64,000 nt of DNA from Cyprinodon diabolis (Eukaryota > Chordata > Actinopteri > Cyprinodontiformes > Cyprinodontidae). Every line of letters starts with the position of its first letter. The first letter of the stretch is position 1. The stretch lies in assembly GCA_030533445.1 (NCBI GenBank), contig CM060072.1, positions 18,046,267 to 18,110,266 on the forward strand, read 5' to 3'. Positions 1 to 12,315 of the stretch are shown piece by piece. Under the pieces are notes generated by a model. It worked only from the letters and a program-made list of their open reading frames with translations. It did no database searches and was not told the origin of the DNA. The position numbers and the translations under genes were made by a program.

Positions 1-3000
1 AGGTTGCATACCAAAACTTGGTGGTAGCAGGAAATCTCAACTTGTGGCAGACAAAAGATCAGATGTTAAAACCATGTATTGTGGATTGTATTAAAAGCAG
101 AGGAAAATCCACAACTAACAGTCGGAGGTGTGTTTGATTAAAATCCAGGTATTTAAAAAGCAAGTATAGCAGAGAGAGGGTTGCATCCTCTACTCCTCAT
201 TGAGGCTTCCAGGCAAACTGCATGGGATATAAAAAAAAAATTATATATATAAAAAATACATATATATATATATATATATAAAAAATACAATGATTCAGAT
301 ATGAGAAACACAGCAGCATCTTTACTGATGGTAGAAAAATGTGTCTGCTGAGAACCTATTATAAACATAGTGAAACACAGGACTCAGGGTATGCCCACTT
401 TATATGTAAGGGCCCAATGTTCCTCCAGTTCAGCCCTAGAGCTCTGCTCTTAGTTAACAAGTAAAACTTGACTATTTCTCTGACTAATACTGTCCTTACT
501 TTGTCAGTTTGGAAACAAACAGTGTATTTGGAGGTTTGAAGCTGTGACACAACTTCTCTCCAACATTATGCATGACTTGTCAACTCTGTTCCTTGACCCC
601 TATGATAATGATGGTTGTTCTCTAATGTTTTGTAGCAAACACCTGATACTTTTACAGAAAGTTCTGCTTGTAAAAAGTTTTACTGGTTTTTTGTGGAGTG
701 TCAGACTAAAGAGGATACAATACCAAAAAGACACAGTATTGATCAGACAATCAAATTAATTGAATGATGTAAAAAAGGTTCAGAAGCTTTCTCAGAGTTT
801 TCTCTGTCCACAAATGCAGGTCACTTCCAACAGGTTCTTCCAAAAGAAAGTCAGTGAGAAATAATTTCTTAATAAGTCCATAAATTTACAAGTTTTACAA
901 ATTAATTCTCTTGTTCATGATAAGATTTCAGAACGTACAGCATTGAATCTTTTTAGCTCTCCAATTGTCTTTGCCACCAAAACGTGGACTGAAGGACTGA
1001 TTAGATGAACATTATAATTTGCAAACAATGTCCTTCTGCAATCATTCAGCAGCTCAATAAGCCATTATCCCTCATGAAGAGACCTACTACTAGTGTATCA
1101 GTAATGAAATGTATCATTATCCCACTATATAACAATTCTTGTAAAGTATTATAACCCTCTTTCCAATTGCACAGCAAAAGCACTGATAGGAAAGAGTTCT
1201 TTGTGTGGAAATTACCCATGGTGACTCTCAAATTCTCCCAAACCGAGCCACTTTCTTTTTTAAGTGAAGGAAAACTTACCTTTCCAAAACTAAAAATCTT
1301 CCTGTGATTGAGTCTAGTATTTTATCCCATTCTAAATGAAATGGGATACACAAACAGGCTGAACTCATTTGCAAAAAGGACCAAATAAAGAAGAAACGAA
1401 AGAACAGAGGGATTCTAATCGGACTGGTGACAATGAGATCAAGCAGAATATCTGTTGTTATACAGAAGACCAGGGTGTTTTAAGAGGAAAAGAAGGATGC
1501 ATTATGGAAAATTAAGCTTCTCTGTAGTATCATAGGGATGCCTTTGATTAAACATTATGCAAGCATCTGCTTGCAAGTTTTGGCATCTTTCATATGTGTT
1601 GGAATGCCACCACAATTTAAATGCTTTCCAAATGAAGACAGACATCTATTTGTAAGAATATTGTAGACTTAAATTGGCGCTTTGTTTTAATTCATGGTAA
1701 CAGAGCTCTTAACAGAGCCTGAACTGTTCCATGGCTTACATCTGTCATCAGAGCCTGATTTAAACATATTTTACAATCAGGCACAACAACTAGGTCATAA
1801 TGTACAAGGAAATTGTAAAAAAAAAAAAAAAAAAAAACTGTGGCATGGAGAGGTAGAAGCAATGACTCATAGAGTAGCAGGACACGCTGAGCATGTAAGA
1901 CTCCATGATCTGAATGTACAGTAATCAGGAGAAGTAGATCATTTTGCAGATATTTTTAAATCACAGCACTTGCCACAGCAAAGTATTAATGTGATTCTAA
2001 ATGGCTTACTCCCAATCAAAATGATAAGCTTGTAAAGGAAGGTGCTATTTACATTTATTTCACATGACCGTTCTGCACGACAAGCACTTTTTTTCGGATC
2101 AAATCTCAGCTTGAAAGTTGCGCTAAAGATGCCTGCCGCTGCAAAGACCCTTTTGGGCTTTGATGTTGCCCAGATGATTTATTAAAACAAAATAAACAAG
2201 CCTTTAAAGAGAATCTTTTATCTTTGTAATGGTACAGTAACCTTAGAAAAAAAATAATGCTATTAAAAAAAAAACATGAATGTTTTTAACAATCTACATA
2301 ACAATCTTAAAAATCTACTGGAAAGGCTTAGAAAACCTTAAATTAATTGCTACGATTATACAAAAACACAAGCCTGTTAATTCAGACAATGATACTGTAT
2401 ATCCTGGTAGTTTGTATAAAGCAGATCTTTACATATTTGTAATATTACCTAGCACTGGGAAGAGTAATGTTTAATGATGTTTTATGAGATGCAGAAATTT
2501 TCAGCTTTGCAGATATAATAGAATTTAACAATGACATTATTTTCTTGCAATTCCGTTCTGTCATAGTGTCCTTCCTAGCCAATAGTAGCTGTAAAGGTCA
2601 GTTGAGTTGGAAGTTCCTATACCTTTCATGGTATCTGTAGACATTGACAACATTGCCTACAACTTTTTTTAAGTCTGCTTTAAAATCCATATTCCCTTGG
2701 CATTCCTTTTCTGGAATCTGCATTTCCCTCTTAAATTTTAGAATTTAAGAAAGAGCCACTGTGTTGATCACATCTTCCTTCATTTATGTCCTGGCACACA
2801 GAGGAGCTCCTGTTTGTATGACTAAGCGGTCAATTCTCACCAAAAGCCGTCTTCAAAAATTAGTCTGGCTGGTCTTCATACAGACTCACTTAGAGAGTGT
2901 ACCAAAAATAAGTGCAGTTTGAAATATAAAATAGAACAGAACAGTACAATCTTGAAAAGAAAACAGAAGACTGGCAGCACAATAATGAAGGTAAAGCTGT

Positions 3001-3590
3001 TATTGAGACAGGAAAGGTTTTTCTATTTTTCTAATTATGTAAATGAGATCAGGAAGGGGAAAAAAATCCACTTCTTCTGCACAAGAAATCATTTCTTGCC
3101 AAGAGACTAAAAGACTGCATGATTGTCCACTCTTCTTCACAGGGATGAATCATTTTCTCAGAAAACATAAATGGAATGACATTTAATCAACATGCAATCA
3201 CAACACATGCATTTAATAAAGGTTGCACCATCCCATCTGATTCACTTATAGCAGAGACTCAAAGGTTTTTGCAAATAAACATGAAAACAAGATGTGCTAT
3301 GCCTCATTCTTTAAAGTTTATCCTCAATATCTCTTGTAAAGAAGTAACTGTGGTTGTTGTAATTGAATTGATATCTGATGTATATGAAGAAGAGTTCAGG
3401 GTTGTATGCAATACGGATGTTAAAACGTGGCTCTTAAATTTTGCCCAGAAAATTTTCATAACAATTAAATCCACCACATCTGAATAAGCATATATATGAA
3501 TCAGTTAAGCGATAAATCAGACGTTCTATGGTTTAAAGGTAGCCCTGCATAACAAATGTTAAGTCTACTCTTTTTATAGCACCCTCCATA
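1..3590. other. Gene-free AT-rich DNA
   Basis: I see no coding exon, RNA gene or recognisable transposon here. The open frames are short, lack family motifs and look like chance. An AT-rich low-complexity patch lies at about 229-290 and an A-run at about 1818-1837. The stretch lies downstream (3') of RPA1 and may be intergenic or intron of an unseen gene. Confidence 0.5.
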
Positions 3591-3644
3591 TTTATTTACC
3601 AAAAGTTCAACAAAAGCAAAAATCCAAAAATGTAAATCCACAAT

Positions 3645-3850
3645 AGCTTAAAATACCAGGAATACTCACAACAAGAAGGGGACAAGGTAATGACGACAAA
3701 CCAGCAAAGAGTGACTGAACAGCAGGAGAATATATGGGAGAGAGAAACAAAGACCAGGCTAATTAGCAGATTGGGAGCAGGTGTGACCAGAGGCAAGAAG
3801 GGAGCTAGGGAAAAGGACACTGACACAGGAGGGAAAACAGGAAATATCTA
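3645..3850 (-). repeat. LTR-like interspersed repeat, copy 1
   Basis: This stretch resembles 36280-36480 over roughly 130 bases. Both contain a segment reading like 'aacaaagac.ag..taattag', followed by a purine-rich block ending near 'gacactg.cacagg'. On the minus strand, AATAAA-type signals lie nearby (about 3590-3600), which would fit an old LTR in reverse orientation. No internal retroelement coding sequence is attached, so a solo LTR or other dispersed repeat is possible. Boundaries are approximate. Confidence 0.4.
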
Positions 3851-4274
3851 AGAACTCAAATACAATCAACAATACCTAGGACACATTAATTGAAATAAGA
3901 GCAATGAAAACCTAGAGATAAAACTTGAAAAAACCATGACACATCTGTCTGTGAAGTAGCCAATTAGCATTCAGTCCAGCTTATAGGACTCTTATAGGAC
4001 TAAATCAACAGCTCAACCTGCTACCAGCAATTATTTGAGTTGGATTGCATGTCAGACTTTTGATTCTGATAAATGATAAATTCATACAAACCTGCACCTT
4101 GTTCCAGCGGGCATCCATCTTCATACCTACACCAGTTTCAGGCCTACGGGCTTCATACCTGTTATCATTCAGTAGCTGATGCATATAATAAAAGTAAAAT
4201 TCATTGTTAATGTACCCTGTAGAGGTGTGTCTTAAAATATAAATATTAATATATTAATATATATATATATATTA

Positions 4275-5116
4275 GGGGTGTAAATAATAATCGTTTTGTA
4301 TCGATGCATCGATCCAACAGCCGACGATCCGATGCATCGACACGTCCGCAAGACAATCGATTCATGTTTTTTTTTTCCTTCCGGTCTATTTTTATCCATT
4401 TGCTCCTGGGCGTAATTCTCCCTCGCGTGCTGCGGTGGCGCTAAACCTATTTTGCCCTCCTATCTCGGTTCCTGGTTATACTCTTACAGCAGTGTGTTAC
4501 AGCAAGCTTGACACAGACATTTTTTAATTATGCTCAATATTGAAGCGTGGTCTGTGCTACACACTGTGGGTCTAGATACGGCCAAGGCGGCGAGGAAGTG
4601 GGAGCGAGTTTAGTCCGACGACGGAGGGACATGAGGGCCAAAAAGAGCGGAGATCCAGGTGGAAAAAGGGTCCCAGCGTTCTCGCACACCTCGCTCTTCT
4701 AGCGGGTCAAACTTCACAAGTTGTTTTCCGCAATTTCGGTCATAAAAACAAAACAAGCCGGCCTCCTGTCTGCGGCACTGTTTGCGGTCAGCTACAATTT
4801 GGGAGAGGTGCAGCAGAGTGTCTCTCAAGGGGGCGGTGACATCTGGAGCCGAGGTTTTTTGATGCAACTTTTCTACTTCTGTTATTTGCTGTTGTTTCTA
4901 AAAAAAAAAAAAAAAGTGCATAACGATATTACAGCTTTCATTGATTTATTTCAAACTTGAAACTTTGTTTAGCCTGTAAGGTCTAAAAAAAAATATTAAA
5001 AAAAATTTAATCGATTAATCAAATCGTGGTGTATTCTTGAGCATAGAAAATAATCGAATCGTTGGGTCAGGAAATCAATACAGAATCGAATCGCCATGAT
5101 GGATGTGATTTACACC

Positions 5117-5118
<2 letters not shown>
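4275..5118. mobile_element. Non-autonomous hAT-like DNA transposon
   Basis: The element starts GGGGTGTAAAT and ends with its inverse, ATTTACACCCC. Just inside both ends are many TCGAT/ATCGAATCG motifs, a layout common in fish hAT-type elements. It is flanked on both sides by AT dinucleotide DNA, so the expected 8-bp target duplication cannot be told from the microsatellite. No transposase frame is present, so it would depend on an autonomous relative. Class assignment is from terminal sequence only. Confidence 0.6.

Positions 5119-5153
<35 letters not shown>
5119..5153. repeat. (AT)n microsatellite
   Basis: A pure AT dinucleotide run separates the hAT-like element from the Tc1 element. Tc1-type elements insert at TA, so such a run is a natural target. 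Its length may vary between individuals. Confidence 0.9.
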
Positions 5154-5155
<2 letters not shown>

Positions 5156-6403
5156 CACTATATTGCCAAAAGTATTTGCTCACCCATCCAAATTATTGGA
5201 ATCAGGTGTTCCAATCACTTCCATGGCCACAGGTGTATAAATTCAAGCACCTAGGCATGCAGACTGTTTTTACAAACATTTGTGAAAGAATGGGTCGCTC
5301 TCAGGAGCTCAGTGAATTCCAGCGTGGAACTGTGATAGGATGCCACCTGTGCAACAAATCCAGTCGTGAAATTTCCTCGCTCCTAAATATTCCACAGTCA
5401 ACTGTCAGCTGTATTATAAGAAAATGGAAGTGTTTGGGAACGACAGCAACTCAGCCACGAAGTGGTAGGCCACGTAAACTGACGGAGCGGGGTCAGCGGA
5501 TGCTGAAGCGCATAGTGCGAAGAGGTCGCCAACTTTCTGCAGAGTCAATCACTACAGACCTCCAAACTTCATGTGGCCTTCAGATTAGCTCAAGAACAGT
5601 GCGCAGAGAGCTTCATGGAATGGGTTTCCATGGTCGAGCAGCTGCATCCAAGCCATACATAACCAAGTGCAATGCAAAGCGTCGGATGCGGTGGTGTAAA
5701 GCACGCCGCCACTGGACTCTAGAGCAGTGGAGACGCGTTCTCTGGAGTGACGAATCGCGCTTCTCCATCTGGCAATCTGATGGACGGGTCTGGGTTTGGC
5801 GGTTGCCAGGAGAACGGTACTTGTCTGACTGCATTGTGCCAAGTGTAAAGTTTGGTGGAGGGGGGATTATGGTGTGGGGTTGTTTTTCAGGAGCTGGGCT
5901 TGGCCCCTTAGTTCCAGTGAAAGGAACTCTGAATGCTTCAGCATACCAAGACATTTTGGACAATTCCATGCTCCCAACTTTGTGGGAACAGTTTGGAGCT
6001 GGCCCCTTCCTCTTCCAACATGACTGTGCACCAGTGCACAAAGCAAGGTCCATAAAGACATGGATGACAGAGTCTGGTGTGGATGAACTTGACTGGCCTG
6101 CACAGAGTCCTGACCTCAACCCGATAGAACACCTTTGGGATGAATTAGAGCGGAGACTGAGAGCCAGGCCTTCTCGTCCAACATCAGTGTGCGACCTCAC
6201 AAATGCGCTTCTGGAAGAATGGTCAAAAATTCCCATAAACACACTCCTAAACCTTGTGGACAGCCTTCCCAGAAGAGTTGAAGCTGTTCTAGCTGCAAAG
6301 GGTGGACCGACGTCATATTGAACCCTATGGATTAGGAACGGGATGTCACTTAAGCTCATATGTGAGTCAAGGCAGGTGAGCAAATACTTTTGGCAATATA
6401 GTG
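5156..6403 (+). mobile_element. Tc1/mariner-type transposon, apparently intact
   Basis: The 1248-bp element is bounded by inverted repeats at 5156-5184 and 6375-6403. They match perfectly over 29 bp by eye, start CACTATATTGCCAAAAG, and are flanked on each side by TA, the target duplicated by this superfamily. One uninterrupted transposase frame fills the middle. Size, TIR layout and encoded protein all fit Tc1. The lack of visible damage suggests a young copy. Confidence 0.93.
5290..6321 (+). CDS. Tc1-like DDE transposase
   Basis: This encodes a 343-residue cut-and-paste transposase that would bind its own terminal repeats and move the element into TA sites. I chose the ATG at 5290 ([13 protein letters not shown]) because family proteins begin here; the frame stays open further upstream through the left TIR and an AT run, which is not credible coding sequence. 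The N-terminal ~120 residues form a paired-like helix-turn-helix region with a GRPRK linker motif. The catalytic triad is visible as D in LWSDESRF, D in FQHDCAPVH and E in NPIEHLW, with 34 residues between the last two (DD34E). Length is normal for Tc1 proteins, and no stop or frameshift is seen. Fish databases often name such proteins Tcb1-like. Whether it is active cannot be told from sequence. Confidence 0.93.
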   Translation: MGRSQELSEFQRGTVIGCHLCNKSSREISSLLNIPQSTVSCIIRKWKCLGTTATQPRSGRPRKLTERGQRMLKRIVRRGRQLSAESITTDLQTSCGLQISSRTVRRELHGMGFHGRAAASKPYITKCNAKRRMRWCKARRHWTLEQWRRVLWSDESRFSIWQSDGRVWVWRLPGERYLSDCIVPSVKFGGGGIMVWGCFSGAGLGPLVPVKGTLNASAYQDILDNSMLPTLWEQFGAGPFLFQHDCAPVHKARSIKTWMTESGVDELDWPAQSPDLNPIEHLWDELERRLRARPSRPTSVCDLTNALLEEWSKIPINTLLNLVDSLPRRVEAVLAAKGGPTSY

Positions 6404-6569
6404 TATATATATATAAAGATTAATAAGAATATCACTTAAAATGTATTCTATTTCATTAACTAAATACATTTAGCCAAACATTTCCCACACTGTTTAGAAT
6501 ATTTCTATACAGACTTCTGATTTAATCCTGTATTTCTGTTAATTATGCTGCTTTTTTTCTAATTGCATC

Positions 6570-7116
6570 AAAATAGTTGTGACCTCACCATCCCCGCAAG
6601 AAATATCAGCTGTGCTGTTGCCATCAACACCTTTGTTTATGGAGTTTGGCCTATTTTTCAGTGTAGTCCTGTTTCCCTGACTGTGTCTGTGCTCTTTGTC
6701 ATCCTCTGACATGGGAGCTGGCTTGGAACTCATCTGTCTGACTGTGTGTTTTCTTGACGGGGCCACCTGTGGAGCTGGTTGACAGTTGCCTTTTTTATCT
6801 CTGTTTTTTACTGTATGTCTGCTTCTATCTCCTTGATCCCCAGCCGACCTCGGCATGTGACCACTCACAATGAACCTGCTTCTGCTGGATGTTTCTTCCT
6901 GTGAAAACTGAGTTTTTCCTCTCCACTGTCACCACAAGGATGCTTGGTCTGAGGGACAGCCTTCAAGCTAATGGAGTCGATGCAATCAACTGGTTTTCCT
7001 TAGATAGAAAATGATCCAATCAAACTCTGTGATCTGGTTGAATTATCTCTGTAAAGTGTATTGAGATTACATACTGTATGTTATGAATTAGCACTATATG
7101 AATAAACTGAACTGAA
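6570..7116 (+). repeat. Interspersed repeat family A, copy 1
   Basis: This shares long blocks with 12316-12965 and, inverted, with 31299-31953: 'gaaatatcagctgtgctg', 'gtgtagtcctgtttc' and 'caactggttttccttagat'. It ends in a short-interval AATAAAC/TGAA tail typical of fish non-LTR-type repeats. It has no coding capacity. The 5' end is ragged. Confidence 0.75.
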
Positions 7117-8105
7117 TGATAATATGCTTTTGAAGATTTAAATATAACACCAGAATAACAGTCTAACCTAAAAATCTATTTTTAAAGAAGTTATGGGCTT
7201 AAAGAAAAGTTTTGGTAAATACATAAAGGTTATGTTTGTGAAGTACTTACAAAAATAACCAAATCTTTAACAAGTCATCCTAAAGAGTATTCTAAATCAT
7301 TGAAACAGAATGCACAAATATATACAAACAACTAAGGAGATCTGAATACAATTAAAAGACTAGTGACTTAACATCAAGGGAGAAACCGAAAAATTAAAAG
7401 ACAATTTTAAAAATGCTAAAGTGTCAGTTAATATATTCAAAAGTATTTTCGAACTAATGGATAGCAGTGTCAAAAGCAGGGCGAGACAATAGGGTCAGGA
7501 CAATGTATAAAAACCAACAGAGACAACATTGGTGAACAAATTATAGGCGGTGAAAACAGCCCAAGGTGCCTTAGCCTTAAAAAAAGCTTCTTCTTTTTTT
7601 AAACCATGAATGTTGCTTCTTCATAACATTGCTTGCTGACAGGAAACTCTGTATGTCCTCCAACACTTTTGCCTTTTTATTTTTTGACAAAACAAGGGCA
7701 GTCACTCAGTTGGAAGGGCAAACATCATTTTCTTTAGAGGACAAAAACACAAGGGTGCTTAGAATGAAGACATGTGCTGTGACATTGCTCACCTTATCTT
7801 CCTTTTGCTATTCCTCACTGAAATATACAAAATGTTTTCTAAGAGTTATATATGTTATTAACAACACAGCAACACAAAGCCTCTAATTATGTGAAGTTTA
7901 CTGCCAAAAATGTTTGATATAACAGTCTAAACACCAATTTCTGTTATAGCTACAACCTCAATCCTTTTTACATGCACAAATCTTCGGACGAGTATTTTAG
8001 TCTGAATTTGCTACCCCTTGCATCACAAAAAACTTAAATAATGCAAGGGCTACAAATTCTGGTTGTGATGAAATACTGATTTTGCTATGTCGTCCCTGGA
8101 TGTTC
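7117..8105. other. No recognisable feature
   Basis: AT-rich DNA with no supported gene. The 85-codon open frame at 7629-7886 has no motif I recognise and is treated as chance. Confidence 0.5.
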
Positions 8106-8106
8106 T

Positions 8107-8320
8107 CGTGGCGGCCTAGTAGTTAGGACATTGCGCTTGAAATCCAGAGGTTCAGAGTTTAAGCCCCACTCCCATAGCCTCCACTATGGATCCCTGAGTA
8201 AAGAACCTTGACCCGACACTGCTCCCTGGGCGCTGCACAATGGCAGCCCACTGCTACCCAAGGGGATGGGTTAGATACATAGAGTTAATTTGTGACAGTG
8301 TAATGAAAATTAAAAAAAAC
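8107..8320 (+). repeat. tRNA-derived SINE
   Basis: The head reads like a tRNA gene: an A-box-like TGGCGGCCTAGTAGTTAG near 8109 and a degraded B-box-like GGTTCAGAGTTTAAG at about 8149. A unique body follows with 'ccactgctacccaaggggatgggtta', a block common in fish SINEs, then an AT-rich tail. A reverse-strand relative lies at 51700-51860. It depends on LINE machinery for movement. Confidence 0.65.
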
Positions 8321-8448
8321 ATTTTTTTTTTTAAGTTGGTTTTGGATTTTACAACTGTTTTTCACACTGTAGGTCCTTATATATTTCTCTTAAAATGGAA
8401 CTAGACAAAAGAGTGTGTAGTAGCAATGGGCAGTAAGGAAAAAGGGAG

Positions 8449-8540
8449 TTAATAGGTTAACTTAAGTTCGGGAGCAGGGCCACCCTGGACAGGTCGACAG
8501 TCTATTGCAGGGCAACACAGAGACAAACAGGACAAAGAAA

Positions 8541-8591
<51 letters not shown>

Positions 8592-8775
8592 ACAATGTAG
8601 TGAGGCCAATTGACCTAACAGTCATGTTTTTTGGACTGTGGGAGGAAGCCAGAGTACCTGGAGAGAACCCATGCATGCACAGAGTCAAGATACAAACTCC
8701 AAGCAGAAAGATCCCAGGCCAGGAATTGAGCTCAGAACCTTCTTTCTGCAAGGCAACAGTGCTACCCAATGTACA
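8449..8775 (+). repeat. Teleost dispersed repeat family B with (CA)24
   Basis: The stretch contains 'ggacaggtcgacagtctattgcagggcaacacagaga', a (CA)24 run at 8542-8589, then 'tttttggactgtgggaggaagcc' and 'ggagagaaccca'. This is a widespread fish interspersed repeat pattern. A partial copy lies at 49634-49745. The open frames crossing it on both strands are not genes. Confidence 0.75.
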
Positions 8776-10118
8776 ACTGTGCAGCTATTTATACTGTGCT
8801 CACCCTTTCCTCTTAGTCTTTTATGATTTGTCAACAGTCCACTATGTTCCTCACACAACCAAGACTCACGTCGGTTGGATTTGTTCAACACACTAATTCT
8901 CCAAGGCATCAAACATTGCAGTTCAGCTCTCAACTCTCCATCCATTTTTGTAAGTTGTAAGACAAATTCCATCCGTGAATGCCTGCGTTCCGTCATATTC
9001 AATCCATCTATCACAGCCCATCATAAACTCAATGCACAGCCAAAATTCAACATTCACCTTCATCTCCCCCCCTGCATCCACGGGCTGCCCAGAATCTCCA
9101 AGTGTCCTTGTTTTGTATCGAGCTCCCATAGTTTCGTAGCATAATTAGATGTTCCTCACAGGTTTCTCTTCTAAACATTCCTGCAAGCAAGGTAAACAAG
9201 TCCTGAACCTTCTCTCGTTTTCCACATTTCCCAAGAGAAAGAGGAATCCTCTTCAGTCACTCAGAGAACAAGATAACTCTCTTCCAGCTGTTTACTTCCT
9301 CCTCATCCCAACAAATAGCAAGAACACTGATGTTCCTCACGTTTTCTGCTTCCTCCTCAGCGTGGGCTTCCTTTTCCCTCTCTATAATCAACTAACTCCC
9401 CTGTTATTCTACCTCCTTCACCCATCTCAAAAATCCATCCTCAATAGCCTTGCTTCTTACACCCGGTCTTCATATTTTTCTGAACTCTTTAAATCTCATT
9501 CATGCACCTCATCTACTGTCTTCCCTCTCTCAAAATGTCTTATTCAATTTTCTCTTCATCACCCATTGTCATTCGGTCCTTAGAATACGTCCCTCCACAA
9601 TTCAGACCTACTTATTGGGTATAAATTTCTTAATCGATCTGATAACCGGTAACTGTCACCCATTCATTTCTCATATGCATGTATACATGCTCATTAAAGA
9701 TTTCAAAGAGAGTTACAGTTTTTTCATTTAGCAAATTCGTTTTCATAATTAAAATATGTGCAATTCGATGGTTAAGGGAAACTCAGTTACTGTTTGGCTT
9801 GAGTTAGTTGTCATTACCTGGTTTCCAAGTAATTCATTAGCTCATCCTATCTCTGCAGAAGTTAAATTCATTGTGTGTGTTTTCTCTCTACTGGACCCCT
9901 CCATTGGGCTGTTTAATGTTCAGCCTGGTTCTTCTAAGTCCTTTAAGATTTACATTTTTTCTTCTTTTTTTTCTCAGGCCAGTTGTAATCTGGGTCCACA
10001 ACAGTAAAACATGAGTTTCACTGTATAGCTTCTAGAGGGGATCTCCATGCTGCATCCGATCATCTTTATTTCAAGGAATCAAAAAACCCAAATAAATAAT
10101 ATTAATAATAATATTATG
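8776..10118. other. No recognisable feature
   Basis: Several open frames of 80-144 codons occur (for example 9149-9583), made mostly of pyrimidine-rich low-complexity DNA. None carries a domain or motif I can name. No exon with convincing splice sites was found. Confidence 0.45.
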
Positions 10119-10119
10119 A

Positions 10120-10203
10120 TTGGATCTCTCCAGGGTGTATCCTGCCTCTTGTCCGTTGACAGCTGGAGATAGGCGACTCCAGCACGGATAAGCATGAAGG
10201 AAA
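10120..10203 (+). repeat. Tail of dispersed repeat running into ATGG array
   Basis: The segment 'ctccagggtgtatcctgcctcttgtccg...gataggc' followed by a GGATAAGC-like string is the usual fish repeat tail that precedes ATGG tetranucleotide arrays. Confidence 0.6.
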
Positions 10204-10323
10204 ATGGATGGATGGATGGATGGATGGATGGATGGATGGATGGATGGATGGATGGATGGATGGATGGATGGATGGATGGATGGATGGATAGATGGATGGA
10301 TGGATGGATGGATGGATGGATGG
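10204..10323. repeat. (ATGG)30 microsatellite
   Basis: Thirty tetranucleotide units with a single interruption (ATAG) near 10287. The long HPSI/DGWM open frames across it are artefacts of the repeat. Confidence 0.97.
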
Positions 10324-12315
10324 TATACTTTTTATTATTATTATATATATTATTTGGATTCATGTCACATTAGCATTCTAGCTCTTATTTAAGTTTTTTG
10401 TTAAAATCATAGTAGTATAATTTATTTTTTACCCCCTATTTAGGATTGCATTTATATTGTCTTGTTTGTTTGAAAGGTGCTGGGTTTTTTTCCCCACTTT
10501 CTGAATAAATTGTATTTGATCTGATCTACTGCATAAAGTTGCTTTGAAAACTTAATACAATGGTGAGGAACTTTCAATTACCACCTTTTGAAGTTGTGAG
10601 TTTAGGAATGTGTTCTGCAGCACAATGTGCTGAATACCCCTGCACTGTTAATCTGGCTGAATAACTGAGCCACCGATATGTAGTGCATATTTGATTGGCC
10701 ACAACCCTCTGGGAGAGAGATCTATGAGGTTTGAGCTGCATTGTTTTAGTCTAAATCAGATATTAAAGCAGAAAATAATTCACTATTTTCTTCTGAGTTT
10801 GTTGCATGAAAAGGCTTACCTTTTGTTATCCGGATAATTCAACTTCAAATTGTGTTGAGTCCATTATTTAATATTAAAGAGCCCAGGGAATTTAGAGAAG
10901 ATCCCACAGTAAGACCTAACTGGTCTGATGCACGTGATTAATCAATACAAAAACAGATGCACAAAAGAGAGATTTTTGAGTGCAGTATGTAGTGCATTTC
11001 CAATGTGTAACTCCACATAAGGGTGTAATTATGTTTGTGGTGTAAACTGGGTAATTAGCCACATCTCCACTTAGCTCACAGCTGGAAATACGGAGGCGAG
11101 AATGAGAAGCAGAACACAAAACATCGCTGCATCTGTTCTCTCTGAATTTGTAGCAAGTCCTAAACAAATTAATACAAACCCCCATGCTAGCAGAAGGAAA
11201 ATGATCCATATGCTATATGATGTCAACACTTCCATTCAGAGTCTTACCATTTTTGCTCAGCATGTCTTTCAGTCATGCTCAAAAACGCTTAAGGAGAGAA
11301 GAAAAGAAAACGTCACACCTACATTTACTACATGTTTAACGCAATCTTTACTTTTTTATATCCTATCTATCTATCTATCTTACTAGAGATGGACTGATGC
11401 ATTACCCTGCTGATATTTTTGGCCATTATTACCTTTTATCCTTGGATCAGTATAGGCGGGTGTTCTGTCAGAACAGCCTATGCTGATAGATCGGCATACA
11501 TTGTTATAATACGCATGTGCGCACTTACACAGCAAAGAATTATTCCCACATTGAATTTTAGCAGCAAAAAGGGAAAATCAGCTTTAATAAAACTAGCATT
11601 TCTTGAATATTGAAGCAGCCAGACATGGTTGACGCTCCCGGGATGTTGAGTGATGAAGCCTCTATATTAATTTAAAAAACGTGTGTGCAGGAATTTAAAT
11701 TTGGTTAGATTTTGTTGTCATGTCATCTCGGTAAATCTCTAATGGAGACTCTTGCTCCATCATCGATCATTTTAGCAATACCTCCTTTGTGCCCGTAGTC
11801 ACGGCAGAAACTTTTAAAGACCAGTTTGCACCAGACATTCAAATGTACAGGTTTGTAAAATAACTTTGCATGTTTGAAATATTTTATTTGCATTGATATG
11901 GAAAGTTTACACTTGATATGAAGTAATCCCTACATGCAAATTGCTTTGCACCTTGTAGGATGATCAGCTTTGTGGATGCTAACAACTTTGACACACGCAA
12001 ACCCTTTAAGTGATTAAGGTTGGATAGTGGTGGGAGTAGAAAGTCTTAAGTCAAAGGCTTAAATCAAATCAATATTCAATTACCAAAAATGTCTTAGAAA
12101 TACAACAAGTGTCCAATGCAGAAAAGTCACAGTGAGACAAAAATAAAACAAGGGATCCTAAGGAATATTAGACATTTAACTTAGAACAGTAAATGTATAT
12201 AATAATTTGATATGTTATCATTATTATGTCTTTCATCACGTTGGCAGCATTTTCTTTGAAAATGAGCAATCTCTATACTTATGCTGATACAGGCTTAGAC
12301 TTCTGGACGACATAG
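10324..12315. other. No gene; possible decayed TIR element near 11383
   Basis: No supported coding region. At 11358-11381 there is a short TATC run. At about 11383, 'tagagatggactgatgcat' resembles the end of a fish hAT-type element, but I could not find its partner end. The rest is unassigned AT-rich DNA. Confidence 0.4.

Noticed and set aside
5585..6383. Minus-strand open frames (up to 256 codons) opposite the Tc1 transposase
   Set aside because: Mirror frames of a strongly coding plus-strand gene. No motifs of their own.
8449..9014. Several ~100-codon open frames around the CA repeat
   Set aside because: They lie in a dispersed repeat and a CA microsatellite. No domain.
10079..10392. HPSIHPSI / DGWMDGWM open frames
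   Set aside because: Translation of the ATGG tetranucleotide array.
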